From Algoriphagus alkaliphilus (GTDB taxonomy: Bacteria; Bacteroidota; Bacteroidia; Cytophagales; Cyclobacteriaceae), in NCBI RefSeq assembly GCF_900103735.1, contig NZ_FMXE01000017.1, positions 36,577-100,576 on the forward strand: 64,000 nt of DNA. Reading direction: 5' to 3'. The position numbers and the translations under genes were made by a program. The notes beneath the pieces were generated by a model. It was not told where the DNA came from, ran no database searches, and saw only the letters and a program-made list of their open reading frames with translations. Each line of letters opens with the position of its first letter. Position 1 is the first letter of the stretch. Shown here piece after piece: positions 36,025-45,072 of the stretch.

Positions 36025-36498
36025 ATGAGCACGCAGCAAGAAGAAAAAATTAGAATTCTGTACGTCGACGATGAGGAAAATAATCTTCAGGCGTTTAAGG
36101 CTACTTTCAGAAGGGATTACAAAATATTTCTTGCAATCTCCGCCAAGGAAGGCACCGAAATACTTGAAAAAGAGGAGATTGACATCATAATCACTGATCA
36201 AAGAATGCCCGAAAAAACGGGTGTTGAATTTTTGGAAAGCATTATTCCTTTTTATCCACAACCAATCCGTGTTCTCCTTACCGGATACACAGACGTTCAA
36301 GCCGTAATCGACGCTATCAACAAAGGCCAAGTCTACCACTACCTTACCAAACCTTGGGAAGAAGATTACCTTAGGACCGTGATCAAAAACGCATTCGAAG
36401 TCTACTCGCTCAGAAGGGAAAACCAAAGACTAACCAATGCATTGCTGAAGGCAAATGAGCAACTGGAATTTCTTCTTCGCCAGAATTTACTTTCCTGA
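36025..36498 (+). CDS. single receiver response regulator
   Basis: A 157-residue protein from the ATG at 36025 (MSTQQEEK); a TTG at 36016 would add three residues. One receiver domain: LYVDDEENN acidic pocket, phospho-Asp58 in ITDQRMPEKTG, LLTGYTD, VYHYLTKPW, followed by a short coiled C-terminus (RRENQRLTNALLKANEQLEF) and no output domain. Its receiver is strikingly like that of the hybrid kinase encoded at 29654-30751. It is divergent from the E1-nitroreductase operon, and likely its phosphotransfer partner. Converges, 2 bp apart, with ald. Confidence 0.88.
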   Translation: MSTQQEEKIRILYVDDEENNLQAFKATFRRDYKIFLAISAKEGTEILEKEEIDIIITDQRMPEKTGVEFLESIIPFYPQPIRVLLTGYTDVQAVIDAINKGQVYHYLTKPWEEDYLRTVIKNAFEVYSLRRENQRLTNALLKANEQLEFLLRQNLLS

Positions 36499-36500
36499 TA

Positions 36501-37721
36501 TCAATATCTGGCAGCCAGCAGCAGCTGTAGTTCCTTGTGATTTAATCCAAACTTTCGTGCTAAAAACGCATTTGTAAGACTGCCTCGATAGGTATAGACT
36601 CCACGCAGGAACCACTTGTAGTTGAAAATCATTTCTTCTGCCCCACCCAAATCGGCCATTTGTAGAATAAGTGGAGTGAAAATATTACTCAGCGAATAAG
36701 AGGCCGTTCTTGCCACCCGGGAAGCGATGTTGGGTACGCAGTAGTGGATAACGTCATGCATTTTGTAAACCGGATCATCATGAGTGGTCATTCGGGCTGT
36801 CTCTATACATCCCCCTTGGTCAATTCCTACATCGATGATTATACTTCCATGAATCATATTGGCAACCATTTCCTCGGTAACCACAATCTTATTTCTTCCT
36901 TTTTCCGCGCGTAAGGCACCAATCACTACATCGGCTTCTGAGAGTGCCTGACCTAAACTGAAATTATCAATAGTAGAGGTATAAATCTGCTGACCCAAAA
37001 GCTGCTTGATTCGTCTAAGCTTGTAAATATGGTTGTCAAATACTTTGATGTTTGCTCCCAAACCAATGGCAGTTCGGGCAGCATATTCGGCTACAGTACC
37101 CGCACCAATAATGACAACCTGAGTAGGTGGAACACCCGTCACACCTCCCAGAATCATTCCCTTACCTTCATTAACGCTGGACAGGTATTCTGAAGCAATG
37201 AGCATAACGGTACTTCCGGCAATTTCTGCCATGGCTCTGACTACTGGCATTCCCCCAACTTTGTCTTCGAGATATTCAAAAGCTACTGCAGTAATCTTTT
37301 TTTCATTGAGTGCTTTAATAAACTCGGCATCATGCTTTTCCAATTGTAACGCAGAAATCAAACAGCAGCCAGGAGACATTTCAGCAATCTCCGCCACACT
37401 CAAAGGGTCAACTTTCAGGACTACATCTGCCGACAGAACTTCCTTACGGGAATAAGCGATTTTTGCCCCTGCATCTGAATAATCCTGGTCCTTAAACTTG
37501 GCACTTAGGCCTGCCCCGGTCTCCACTATTACCTGAATATCATTATTACTCAGCAATCCAACAGCTTCCGGAGTTAGTACAACCCGCTTTTCCTGTGAAG
37601 AAATTTCCTTGGGAATTCCTACATGAAGTGGCTTGGCACCTTTTTTCACCTGCAAAGGTGATTCTTTAGCAATCAGACTAACAGAAGTGAGTTCGCTTAA
37701 TTCAGTTGACATCTTGGGCAT
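36501..37721 (-). CDS. ald: alanine dehydrogenase
   Basis: A 406-residue NAD-dependent alanine dehydrogenase/PNT family enzyme: reversible conversion of alanine to pyruvate and ammonia. N-terminal domain VGIPKEISSQEKRVVLTPE; NAD motif VVIIGAGTVAEYAAR; C-terminal VDVGIDQGG-like segment (IIDVGIDQGGCIETA). It overlaps the end of tsaE by up to 20 bp (start ATG 37721; an ATG at 37712 is also possible), so it shares the porX-tsaE transcript. Cytosolic. Confidence 0.92.
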   Translation of the reverse strand: MPKMSTELSELTSVSLIAKESPLQVKKGAKPLHVGIPKEISSQEKRVVLTPEAVGLLSNNDIQVIVETGAGLSAKFKDQDYSDAGAKIAYSRKEVLSADVVLKVDPLSVAEIAEMSPGCCLISALQLEKHDAEFIKALNEKKITAVAFEYLEDKVGGMPVVRAMAEIAGSTVMLIASEYLSSVNEGKGMILGGVTGVPPTQVVIIGAGTVAEYAARTAIGLGANIKVFDNHIYKLRRIKQLLGQQIYTSTIDNFSLGQALSEADVVIGALRAEKGRNKIVVTEEMVANMIHGSIIIDVGIDQGGCIETARMTTHDDPVYKMHDVIHYCVPNIASRVARTASYSLSNIFTPLILQMADLGGAEEMIFNYKWFLRGVYTYRGSLTNAFLARKFGLNHKELQLLLAARY

Positions 37722-38133
37722 GTTGAAGGGTGATGGTTCTGTCTAGTACAGAATCCGAGATTATCCTAATGAGCAAAAATTCATTGGGGAGAAATTGGGC
37801 GATTTTTTCAGCCCATTCAATCCAGCAATAATCGCCACTATAAAAATACTCTTCTATTCCGATATCCAATGCCTCGGTAGGATCATCCAATCTATAAAAA
37901 TCAAAATGATAAATTTTGATTCCTGAGGAGGCATCATATTCGTTGACGATCCCAAAGGTCGGGCTGCTTACCTGATCGTGCACGCCCATTTCTTTTGAAA
38001 GCGCCTTGATCATGGTCGTCTTTCCAGCACCCATTTGGCCCTGAAAAACCCAGATCTTTTCACTACCCGCAAATGCAATAATTTGACGTGCAGCATCTTG
38101 AATCTGATCGAGTCGGTATTGGACGGTAATCAA
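37702..38133 (-). CDS. tsaE: tRNA N6-adenosine threonylcarbamoyltransferase complex ATPase TsaE
   Basis: A 143-residue TsaE protein; with TsaB/TsaD it makes the universal t6A37 modification of tRNA. P-loop GQMGAGKTTMIKAL and the following SSPTFGIVNEYD, then FYRLDDPTEALDIGIEEYF and the WIEWAEK box (Walker B-like). It lies 7 bp after porX and overlaps ald, forming a three-gene operon. Confidence 0.93.
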   Translation of the reverse strand: MITVQYRLDQIQDAARQIIAFAGSEKIWVFQGQMGAGKTTMIKALSKEMGVHDQVSSPTFGIVNEYDASSGIKIYHFDFYRLDDPTEALDIGIEEYFYSGDYCWIEWAEKIAQFLPNEFLLIRIISDSVLDRTITLQHAQDVN

Positions 38134-38140
38134 TGGTATT

Positions 38141-39700
38141 TTATCGTTTGGCTGTCAGGTGCACAATTGGCACAATCATTTCCTCCAAAGATATACCACC
38201 ATGCTGAAAAGTGTCCTTATAATAATTGACATAATAATTATAGTTGTTTGGATAGGCGAAAAAATAATCCTCCACTGCAAAAACATACGAGGAAGAAACA
38301 TTCAATCGCGGCAACTTTGCATCCTCAGGTTTTTTAATTTCAAATACCTTTCCGTGCTCAAAATTCAGGTTTTTCCCCTGCTTGTAACGGAGATTGGTCG
38401 TCACATTTTTGTCTCCGATGATTCGATAGGGTTTGTTTACTTTTTTGGTACCGTGGTCAGTAGTGACAATGACATCCGCTCCCGCACTTTGGATTTTTTT
38501 GAATAAATCGAATAGTGAGGAATGCTCAAACCAACTTCGGGTAAGTGAGCGATAGGCCGACTCATCCGGAGCCAGTTCACGGATCATTTTCATGTCAGTT
38601 CGGGCATGAGACACCATGTCTACAAAGTTGTAAACCAGAATATTCAGATCATTCTGTAGGAAGGTGTGGAATTGATCCAAAACTGCCTTCCCCTGCTGGG
38701 TCTGAATGATTTTGTTGTAGGTAAACTTTATCGGAAGACGGTTTTTGTCCAGATTGATCCGAATCCAATCTTCTTCGAATTTATTTTTCCCTTCATCAGA
38801 ATCTTCATCTTCCCAAAGCGACGGATAAAATCGCGCCATATCCAATGGCATCATACCACTGAATAATGCATTTCTGGCAAAGGCAGTGGTGGTGGGTAAA
38901 ATACTGTAATAAGTCTCCTTTTCCTGGACATTGAAATATGGATTCAGCAGATGCTCCAAAACTTCCCACTGATCCAAGCGGAGGTTATCTATCACGATGA
39001 GGAACAAAGGTTTTTTGTCTTTCAAAACCGGAAATACTTTCTCCTTCAAAACCCGGTGGGAAAGCAGGGGTTTATCGGTGTTTTTTTCCTCCATCCAATC
39101 CAAATAATTGTCTTTGACAAATCTGGCAAAAGAGGTATTGGCCTCGGATTTTTGATTATCCAGGACCTCCAGCATGTTCTTGTTTTCTGTAGAATCAATC
39201 TGTAATTCCCAAAAAATCAGCTTCCGGTATAGGTCAGCCCAGTCTCTGTGATCCTGTGCATCTCCTAAAGCCATACTGATTTGCATGAATTCCTGCTGAT
39301 AATTCTGAGTTGTCTTGGTGTCGATCAGTTGTTTGTTCTGAAGGATTTTCTTTACCGAAAGCCAAATCTGACTTGGATTGAGCGGTTTGATCAGATAGTC
39401 AGCAATTTTGCCGCCTATCGCGTCGTCCATGATGTGCTCTTCTTCACTTTTGGTGATCATCACCACCGGAATCTGCGGCTTAATCTGCTTGATCTGCTGA
39501 AGGGTTTCCAATCCCGTCATTCCCGGCATCATTTCATCCAAAAAAATCACATCAAAGTTCCGCTCTTCAACCTGTTCTATCGCATCTACACCCGAATTCA
39601 CTGTAGTGATCGCATAGCCTTTTTGCTCCAAAAAAAGAATGTGGGGTTTAAGCAGATCGATTTCATCATCGGCCCAGAGGATATTGAATTTTTGAGACAT
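38141..39700 (-). CDS. porX: PorX-type regulator (receiver + PglZ/alkaline phosphatase-like domain)
   Basis: A 519-residue PorX homologue, a regulator of type IX secretion genes in Bacteroidota. Receiver domain at ~1-125 with WADDEID pocket and phospho-Asp55 in FLDEMMPG. The C-terminal domain (~200-519) is of the alkaline phosphatase/PglZ type: LIVIDNLRLDQW, nucleophile region LPTTTAFARNALFSG, YNFVDMVSHARTD and VIVTTDHGTKK. In characterised PorX this domain is a zinc phosphodiesterase acting on oligonucleotide signals. Start 39700 (MSQKFNILW); the earlier ATG at 39748 is unlikely. No porY is nearby. Confidence 0.93.
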   Translation of the reverse strand: MSQKFNILWADDEIDLLKPHILFLEQKGYAITTVNSGVDAIEQVEERNFDVIFLDEMMPGMTGLETLQQIKQIKPQIPVVMITKSEEEHIMDDAIGGKIADYLIKPLNPSQIWLSVKKILQNKQLIDTKTTQNYQQEFMQISMALGDAQDHRDWADLYRKLIFWELQIDSTENKNMLEVLDNQKSEANTSFARFVKDNYLDWMEEKNTDKPLLSHRVLKEKVFPVLKDKKPLFLIVIDNLRLDQWEVLEHLLNPYFNVQEKETYYSILPTTTAFARNALFSGMMPLDMARFYPSLWEDEDSDEGKNKFEEDWIRINLDKNRLPIKFTYNKIIQTQQGKAVLDQFHTFLQNDLNILVYNFVDMVSHARTDMKMIRELAPDESAYRSLTRSWFEHSSLFDLFKKIQSAGADVIVTTDHGTKKVNKPYRIIGDKNVTTNLRYKQGKNLNFEHGKVFEIKKPEDAKLPRLNVSSSYVFAVEDYFFAYPNNYNYYVNYYKDTFQHGGISLEEMIVPIVHLTAKR

Positions 39701-39718
39701 GTGTATTTCCCTTTCTTT

Positions 39719-39749
39719 TAAAATTATAATTACTTTTGAGTCAATCAAA
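39719..39749 (-). promoter_or_regulatory. Candidate porX promoter
   Basis: On the minus strand TTTG, then exactly 19 bp, then TAATTTTA, one base from the -7 consensus TAnnTTTG. Lies 19 bp before the porX ATG at 39700, so the 5' leader would be short. Confidence 0.4.
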
Positions 39750-39759
39750 TGAGTGCTGA

Positions 39760-40992
39760 TTGAAAAGCCAGAAAATAATTAATGATCCAGTTTATGGATT
39801 CATTACCATCCCGAGTGAGTTAATTTTCACAATCATTGACCATCCTTACTTCCAGAGATTACGCCGGATCAGACAGTTGGGTTTGACAGACTTTGTCTAT
39901 CCCGGTGCGCTCCATACACGATTCCACCATGCCATAGGCGCGATGCATCTGATGAGCATTACGCTGGACAATCTACGAATTAAAGGCACGGAAATATCCG
40001 ATCAGGAATATGAAGCTGCCTTGATTGCAATTTTACTTCATGATATCGGACACGGGCCGTTTTCTCATGCGCTCGAATCCAGTCTCCTCAAAGGAATTCC
40101 CCATGAAGCGCTATCGCTTATGACTATTGAACTCCTAAATGAACAATTAGGAGGTCAATTAGCGCTCGCTTTACGAATTTTTAAGAATCAATATGATCGG
40201 AAATTCCTGAATCAATTGGTGTCCAGCCAATTGGATATTGATCGATTGGACTACCTTCAACGCGATTGTTTCTTTACGGGAGTTTCGGAAGGTACAATCG
40301 GGGCAGATCGAATCATCAAAATGATGGCTGTCAAGGACGGACAGTTGGTAATCGAGGAAAAAGGGATTTACTCCATTGAAAATTTCCTGAGTGCCCGTAG
40401 ATTAATGTATTGGCAGGTCTACCTTCACAAAACGACTGTCAGTGCAGAAAAAATGCTTATCAATCTCATTCAAAGAGCAAAGAATCTCGCTCAAGCCGGA
40501 ATAAAATTTACTGTGACTGAGGAGTTTGAATTTTTCCTCAAAAATAACTTCGAACTCCAAGACTTCAGAAATGACCGAAGAATCCTAGAAAGCTTTTTGA
40601 GTTTGGATGATTTTGATATCTGGGGTGCAATCAAACTTTGGAAAAGCCACGAAGACTACGTGCTTCGCAATATTTCTCAGATGTTTTTGACTCGAAATCT
40701 TTTCAAGATTAATTTGGTCAACGAGCCATTTTCAAGTGCTGAACTTGAAGAAATGAAAGTTAAAACGCTCAAAAAGCTTCAGATACCTGCGATCGACATC
40801 GATTACTTTTTTTGTTCGGGAAAAGTGAGCAACTATGGCTATTTGGCTACCGATCGAATTAATATTTTGACCAAAAAAGGAAAGGTAATGGACGTGGCTT
40901 TGGCAGCAGATTTACCGAATATCAAAGTAATGAGTAAGATCGTGGAGAAACACTACATATGTAAGGCTAAAAACCTAATTTTAACCAAATAA
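39760..40992 (+). CDS. HD-domain phosphohydrolase
   Basis: A 410-residue protein with an N-terminal HD domain: TRFHHAIGAMHLM and the metal-binding HD pair in LLHDIGHGPFSHALE, plus SSQLDIDRLDYLQRD. This is the dGTPase/SAMHD1-like branch of HD hydrolases, so nucleotide cleavage is likely. The start must be TTG (39760): the protein begins MKSQKIINDPVYGFI, the usual family start, and no ATG precedes it in frame. Divergent from porX. Confidence 0.85.
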   Translation: MKSQKIINDPVYGFITIPSELIFTIIDHPYFQRLRRIRQLGLTDFVYPGALHTRFHHAIGAMHLMSITLDNLRIKGTEISDQEYEAALIAILLHDIGHGPFSHALESSLLKGIPHEALSLMTIELLNEQLGGQLALALRIFKNQYDRKFLNQLVSSQLDIDRLDYLQRDCFFTGVSEGTIGADRIIKMMAVKDGQLVIEEKGIYSIENFLSARRLMYWQVYLHKTTVSAEKMLINLIQRAKNLAQAGIKFTVTEEFEFFLKNNFELQDFRNDRRILESFLSLDDFDIWGAIKLWKSHEDYVLRNISQMFLTRNLFKINLVNEPFSSAELEEMKVKTLKKLQIPAIDIDYFFCSGKVSNYGYLATDRINILTKKGKVMDVALAADLPNIKVMSKIVEKHYICKAKNLILTK

Positions 40993-41007
40993 ACTCGTTA
41001 GCTAGTT

Positions 41008-42030
41008 ATGGAATTCACAGTAGGCCAACTTGCCGCACTTTTAGAAGGAAAAGCAGAAGGAGATGAAAATCAAACGGTAAACCGGCTTGACAAAATCCAA
41101 GATGGCAAATCGGGAGGGATCAGTTTTCTAGCCAATGAGAAATACGAGTACTTTCTGTACGAGACCGATTCAACCGCAGTCATTGTCTCAGAGGATTTTA
41201 TTCCCACAAAATCATATAAAACTACACTCATACGGGTAAAAGATGCCTATGCGGGATTTACTAAGCTGTTGGAAGCATACACACAATTCACCAAAGCCAT
41301 GGTAGTGGGCGTAGAAGAACCCAGCTTCATCCATCCTTCCAGTGTAATCGGAGAAAATTGTTACCGGGGGGCATTTTCTTACATCGGGAAAAATTGCCAA
41401 CTGGGCCAAAACGTAAAAATCCATCCCCAAGCATTCATCGGTAACAATGTAAAAATGGGTGATAATTGCATCATTCATTCCGGAGTCAAAATCAATACCG
41501 ATACGCAAATCGGTAACAATTGTGAAATCCTACCCGGAGCTGTAATCGGAGCCGATGGATTCGGCTTTGCACCACAGCCAGACGGCACATTCAAAGCAAT
41601 CCCTCAAATCGGTAACGTAATATTGGAAGACGATGTAAGGATTGGCTCAAACACCACCATCGATTGCGCCACTATGGGCTCGACTATTATCCGCAAAGGG
41701 GTTAAAATAGACAATCAAGTACATATAGCACATAACGTGATCATCGGCGAAAATACGGTCATTGCAGCTCAAACGGGTATTTCCGGCTCAACTGAAATCG
41801 GAAAAAACTGTGTTATCGCAGGAAAAGCAGGAATTGTAGGACACATTAAAATTGCAGATCATACTACTATAGGAGCCAACACAGGCATCAGTAAGTCCAT
41901 TAAAAAATCTGGTCAGACACTCTTTGGATATATGTCCATGGACCTAAAAGATTTTTTGAGATCCTATGCACTTTTCAAAAATCTGGACGGCCTGGAGAAG
42001 CGAATCAAAGAACTGGAAAAAAAGGGCTAA
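41008..42030 (+). CDS. lpxD: UDP-3-O-acylglucosamine N-acyltransferase
   Basis: A 340-residue left-handed beta-helix enzyme of lipid A synthesis, adding the second acyl chain to UDP-3-O-acyl-glucosamine. N-terminal LpxD-specific domain, then hexapeptide repeats (IGENCYRGAFSYIGKNCQLG, IGANTGISKSI), the active-site His region DNQVHIAHNVII, and a C-terminal helix (LFKNLDGLEKRIKEL). Starts 15 bp after the HD gene and 128 bp before lpxC/fabZ; probably one operon with the following lpx genes, interrupted by leader element A. Confidence 0.95.
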   Translation: MEFTVGQLAALLEGKAEGDENQTVNRLDKIQDGKSGGISFLANEKYEYFLYETDSTAVIVSEDFIPTKSYKTTLIRVKDAYAGFTKLLEAYTQFTKAMVVGVEEPSFIHPSSVIGENCYRGAFSYIGKNCQLGQNVKIHPQAFIGNNVKMGDNCIIHSGVKINTDTQIGNNCEILPGAVIGADGFGFAPQPDGTFKAIPQIGNVILEDDVRIGSNTTIDCATMGSTIIRKGVKIDNQVHIAHNVIIGENTVIAAQTGISGSTEIGKNCVIAGKAGIVGHIKIADHTTIGANTGISKSIKKSGQTLFGYMSMDLKDFLRSYALFKNLDGLEKRIKELEKKG

Positions 42031-42066
42031 TTTTGAAGCTTTGAAATTCCGAAAGGAAAAAAAATC

Positions 42067-42154
42067 ATGAAATCGAGCATCGCTAATAAGTCACTAACTA
42101 GGATGATTGTCAACCGTGCGAGATTCCATATGCCCTCTGAAGGGCAAATTATAA
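42067..42154 (+). repeat. Leader element A upstream of lpxC/fabZ
   Basis: One of three related elements (others at 44333 and 45073). Begins ATGAAATCGAGCAT; ATGCGAGATTCCAT-like end at 42116-42129 is its imperfect inverted copy; then hairpin GCCCT-CTGA-AGGGC (42132-42145) and box CAAATTATAA (42145-42154) four bases before the lpxC ATG at 42159. A mini-ORF starting GTG at 42116 (MRDSICPLKGKL) stops in the box. Confidence 0.7.
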
Positions 42155-42158
42155 TCAT

Positions 42159-43553
42159 ATGAAAGTAAAACAACATACCATTAAGAGACAGGTGGAACTT
42201 TCCGGGGTTGGACTTCACACCGGGGTAGTTTCCAACATGACTTTCCAACCCGCCCCCCCAAATCATGGCATCAAATTTCAGCGGATCGACCTCGAAGGGA
42301 GACCAACAGTGGACGCAGATTGCGATTTGGTTGTGGATGTTTCCCGTGGTACTACTTTAGAACAAAACGGTGCAAGAGTTTATACCGTGGAGCATGTCTT
42401 GGCAGCATTGGTAGGACTTGAGATTGATAACGTGATGATCCAGTTGGATGGTCCAGAGCCTCCGATTATGGATGGATCCTCGATCCAGTTTATTGAGGTT
42501 TTGGAAGATGCCGGTTTTGAAGAACAGAATGCCCTCAGAAGATTTTTTGAAGTTCAAGAAAGTATCCAATATAAAGATGTCGCTCGCGAAGTGGAAATGG
42601 TAGCTCTCCCCACTGATAATTATCGCGTGACTGTGATGGTGGATTACAATTCCCCCGTACTGGGAAGTCAGCATGCCTCCATCACAGACATCAGCCAGTT
42701 TAGATCCGAAATCGCCTCCTGCCGAACCTTCTGCTTTCTTCATGAACTTGAAATGCTGTATAACTCCAACTTGATCAAAGGCGGAGATCTGAATAACGCA
42801 ATAGTGGTAGTCGATCGGGTCGTAGAAAAGGATGAATTGGCCAATCTGGCCAAAATGTTCAATAAGCAATCCGTAGAGGTCAAGAAGGAAGGGATTCTAA
42901 ATAATGTAGACTTGAGATACAGAAATGAGCCTGCCCGTCACAAATTACTTGATGTCGTTGGGGATCTAGCCTTGGTTGGAAGGCCGCTTAAAGCACAAAT
43001 TCTGGCTGCCCGCCCAGGGCATGCCGCGAATGTGGCCTTTGCCAAAAAGCTAAAAAGAGCTATGGAAAAAGCCGGAGCCTCCCATATTCCACATTACGAT
43101 CCAAAGCTCCCTCCGGTAATGGATATCAATCAGATCAGCAATATCCTACCACACCGGTACCCATTTCAATTAATTGATAAAATTATCTATCTGGATGAAA
43201 ATGTGGTGGCCGGAGTGAAAAATGTAACAATGAACGAACCATTTTTCATGGGACACTTTCCCGGCAATCCTGTAATGCCGGGAGTACTCCAAGTTGAGGC
43301 AATGGCTCAAACCGGAGGTATTTTGGTCTTGAGTACAGTCGATGATCCGGAAAATTACTGGACTTACTTTCTTGGAATAGAAAATTGCAAATTCAGAAAA
43401 ATGGTATTGCCAGGCGATACCTTAGTTTTTAAATGTGAACTTTTGGCACCAATCCGCAGAGGAATAGCAAAGATGAAAGGCGAAGCCTACGTTGGAAATA
43501 CACTCGTCTGTGAAGCTGTGATGACTGCCAGTATAACTCGAAAAGAATCATGA
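42159..43553 (+). CDS. lpxC: LpxC-FabZ bifunctional enzyme
   Basis: A 464-residue fusion typical of Bacteroidota. Residues ~1-300 are LpxC, the zinc deacetylase that commits UDP-acyl-GlcNAc to lipid [31 protein letters not shown], and zinc/catalytic segment [15 protein letters not shown]. ~320-464 is FabZ, the 3-hydroxyacyl-ACP dehydratase of fatty acid synthesis: [28 protein letters not shown]. The fusion may balance lipid A and fatty-acid flow. Overlaps lpxA by 4 bp. Confidence 0.96.
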   Translation: MKVKQHTIKRQVELSGVGLHTGVVSNMTFQPAPPNHGIKFQRIDLEGRPTVDADCDLVVDVSRGTTLEQNGARVYTVEHVLAALVGLEIDNVMIQLDGPEPPIMDGSSIQFIEVLEDAGFEEQNALRRFFEVQESIQYKDVAREVEMVALPTDNYRVTVMVDYNSPVLGSQHASITDISQFRSEIASCRTFCFLHELEMLYNSNLIKGGDLNNAIVVVDRVVEKDELANLAKMFNKQSVEVKKEGILNNVDLRYRNEPARHKLLDVVGDLALVGRPLKAQILAARPGHAANVAFAKKLKRAMEKAGASHIPHYDPKLPPVMDINQISNILPHRYPFQLIDKIIYLDENVVAGVKNVTMNEPFFMGHFPGNPVMPGVLQVEAMAQTGGILVLSTVDDPENYWTYFLGIENCKFRKMVLPGDTLVFKCELLAPIRRGIAKMKGEAYVGNTLVCEAVMTASITRKES

Positions 43554-44329
43554 TCAGCAGCATGTCTTCTATTCATCCCGGCGCAACACTTGGGGGGAAT
43601 GTTCAAGTAGATCCCTTTACTATGATCCATGAGGATGTGATCATCGGTGAAAATTCATGGATTGGTTCTAATGTAACTATTTATCCGGGAGCTAGAATCG
43701 GTAAAAACTGTCGTGTTTTCCCAGGAGCAGTGATTGCAGGTGTCCCACAGGATCTGAAGTTTCAGGGGGAAGATTCTACAGTCGTCATCGGAGACAACAC
43801 CACCATTAGAGAGTGTGTCACCATCAGTCGTGGCACTGTGGACAAACAAACCACCATCATCGGGAATAATTGTCTTTTGATGGCCTATGTACACATAGCC
43901 CACGACTGTGTCATCGGAAGTAATGTGATCATTGCAAACTCCGTTCAAATCGCCGGGCACGTATCGATAGACGACTGGGCAATCATTGGAGGATCCAGCG
44001 CGGTACACCAATTTGTAAAAGTTGGAATGCATGCCATGATCTCGGGAGGTTCATTGGTCAGAAAAGATGTTCCGCCATTCACCAAAGCTGCTCGGGAACC
44101 TCTTTCTTATGCAGGGGTCAATTCTTTGGGAATGAGACGACGTGGGTTTTCCAGCGAAACCATCTCACACATCCAGGAAGTCTACCGCTACCTTTTCCTC
44201 AATAGTCTCAACAACAGCCGGGCTCTTGAAGAGATCGAAGTCAACCTGCCTGCAACCAAGGAACGAGATGAAATCCTAAACTTTATCCGATCCTCAGAAC
44301 GAGGAGTAATGAAAGGCTATATCAATTGA
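43550..44329 (+). CDS. lpxA: acyl-ACP--UDP-N-acetylglucosamine O-acyltransferase
   Basis: A 259-residue LpxA, the first lipid A acyltransferase, moving 3-hydroxyacyl from ACP to UDP-GlcNAc. Left-handed beta-helix of hexapeptides (IHEDVIIGENSWIGSNV-like), active-site segment LMAYVHIAHDCVIGSNVI with the catalytic His, and C-terminal helical tail. The ATG at 43550 overlaps lpxC/fabZ by 4 bp; an ATG four codons later (MSSIHPGA) is the other possible start. Confidence 0.96.
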   Translation: MISSMSSIHPGATLGGNVQVDPFTMIHEDVIIGENSWIGSNVTIYPGARIGKNCRVFPGAVIAGVPQDLKFQGEDSTVVIGDNTTIRECVTISRGTVDKQTTIIGNNCLLMAYVHIAHDCVIGSNVIIANSVQIAGHVSIDDWAIIGGSSAVHQFVKVGMHAMISGGSLVRKDVPPFTKAAREPLSYAGVNSLGMRRRGFSSETISHIQEVYRYLFLNSLNNSRALEEIEVNLPATKERDEILNFIRSSERGVMKGYIN

Positions 44330-44332
44330 TAT

Positions 44333-44389
44333 GGTGAAATCGAGCCTGCCTGCCTAAGGCAGGTTTGGCCTTTAAAAAACAAATGTTAA
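44333..44389 (+). repeat. Leader element C upstream of an ABC ATPase
   Basis: Shorter relative of elements A and B: GGTGAAATCGAGC (44333-44345), hairpin CCTGCC-TAA-GGCAGG (44349-44363), TTTGGCCTTTAAAAAAC and box CAAATGTTAA, which ends four bases before the ATG at 44394. The inverted right half is missing. In frame with the box the codons read WPLKNKC then stop, matching the end of the mini-ORFs in A and B. Confidence 0.6.
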
Positions 44390-44393
44390 TCCT

Positions 44394-45011
44394 ATGAAAA
44401 TCCAGTTGCATGAGGCTTCTAAGCGCTTTGAATACGAATGGATTTTTAAAAATTTAAGCCTTCAACTCAAGAAGGGAGATTCTCTTGCAATAACCGGGGG
44501 TAATGGATCGGGAAAGTCAACTTTGCTTAAATGCCTTTCCGGAGCAATCCCTTTTTCATCCGGAAATATCACTTTTGAATCTGAGGGAAATCTTATTCCC
44601 GAATCAGAATGGTATAACTATCTCTCAATTTCAGCACCTTACCTGGAGTTACCTGAGGAGTTCAGGCTCATCGAACTAATTGACTTTCATTTTAAATTCA
44701 AGCGTCCTTTCAAACAGGTCCAACCCAAAGAATTGATTGAGATACTTTACCTCGATCAGCATGCAACAAAGCCTGTTTCCCAATTTTCTTCAGGCATGAA
44801 GCAACGACTTAAATTGGGAATTGCTTTATTTTCAGACGTGCCGCTTGTTTTGTTGGATGAACCGACCTCCAATCTTGATAAAAAGGGGATTTCCTGGTAC
44901 ACTGACTTGATTAAAAATTTCCAAAATGACAGAATTCTCGTTATATGCTCCAATGAGCCCCGAGAATATGAGTTTTGTTTACAAAAACTTGCTTTGGAAG
45001 ATTTTAAGTAA
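44394..45011 (+). CDS. ABC transporter ATP-binding protein, partner unknown
   Basis: A 205-residue ATPase with Walker A GGNGSGKSTLLK, signature-like SQFSSGMKQRLKLG, and Walker B VPLVLLDEPTSNLD. No permease lies beside it. The small size and lack of a linker domain resemble CcmA/single-ATPase ABC proteins, but the family is not certain. It lies behind lpxA, separated by leader element C, so its expression may be partly separate. Confidence 0.85.
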   Translation: MKIQLHEASKRFEYEWIFKNLSLQLKKGDSLAITGGNGSGKSTLLKCLSGAIPFSSGNITFESEGNLIPESEWYNYLSISAPYLELPEEFRLIELIDFHFKFKRPFKQVQPKELIEILYLDQHATKPVSQFSSGMKQRLKLGIALFSDVPLVLLDEPTSNLDKKGISWYTDLIKNFQNDRILVICSNEPREYEFCLQKLALEDFK

Positions 45012-45072
45012 AAAATTAACCTTTGAACTCTGCTTGATATCTTTAATTTTACAGCATTAAAATTTAGTTTTT

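Noticed and set aside
42357..42869. 170-codon minus-strand frame
   Set aside because: Lies fully within lpxC; no family features.
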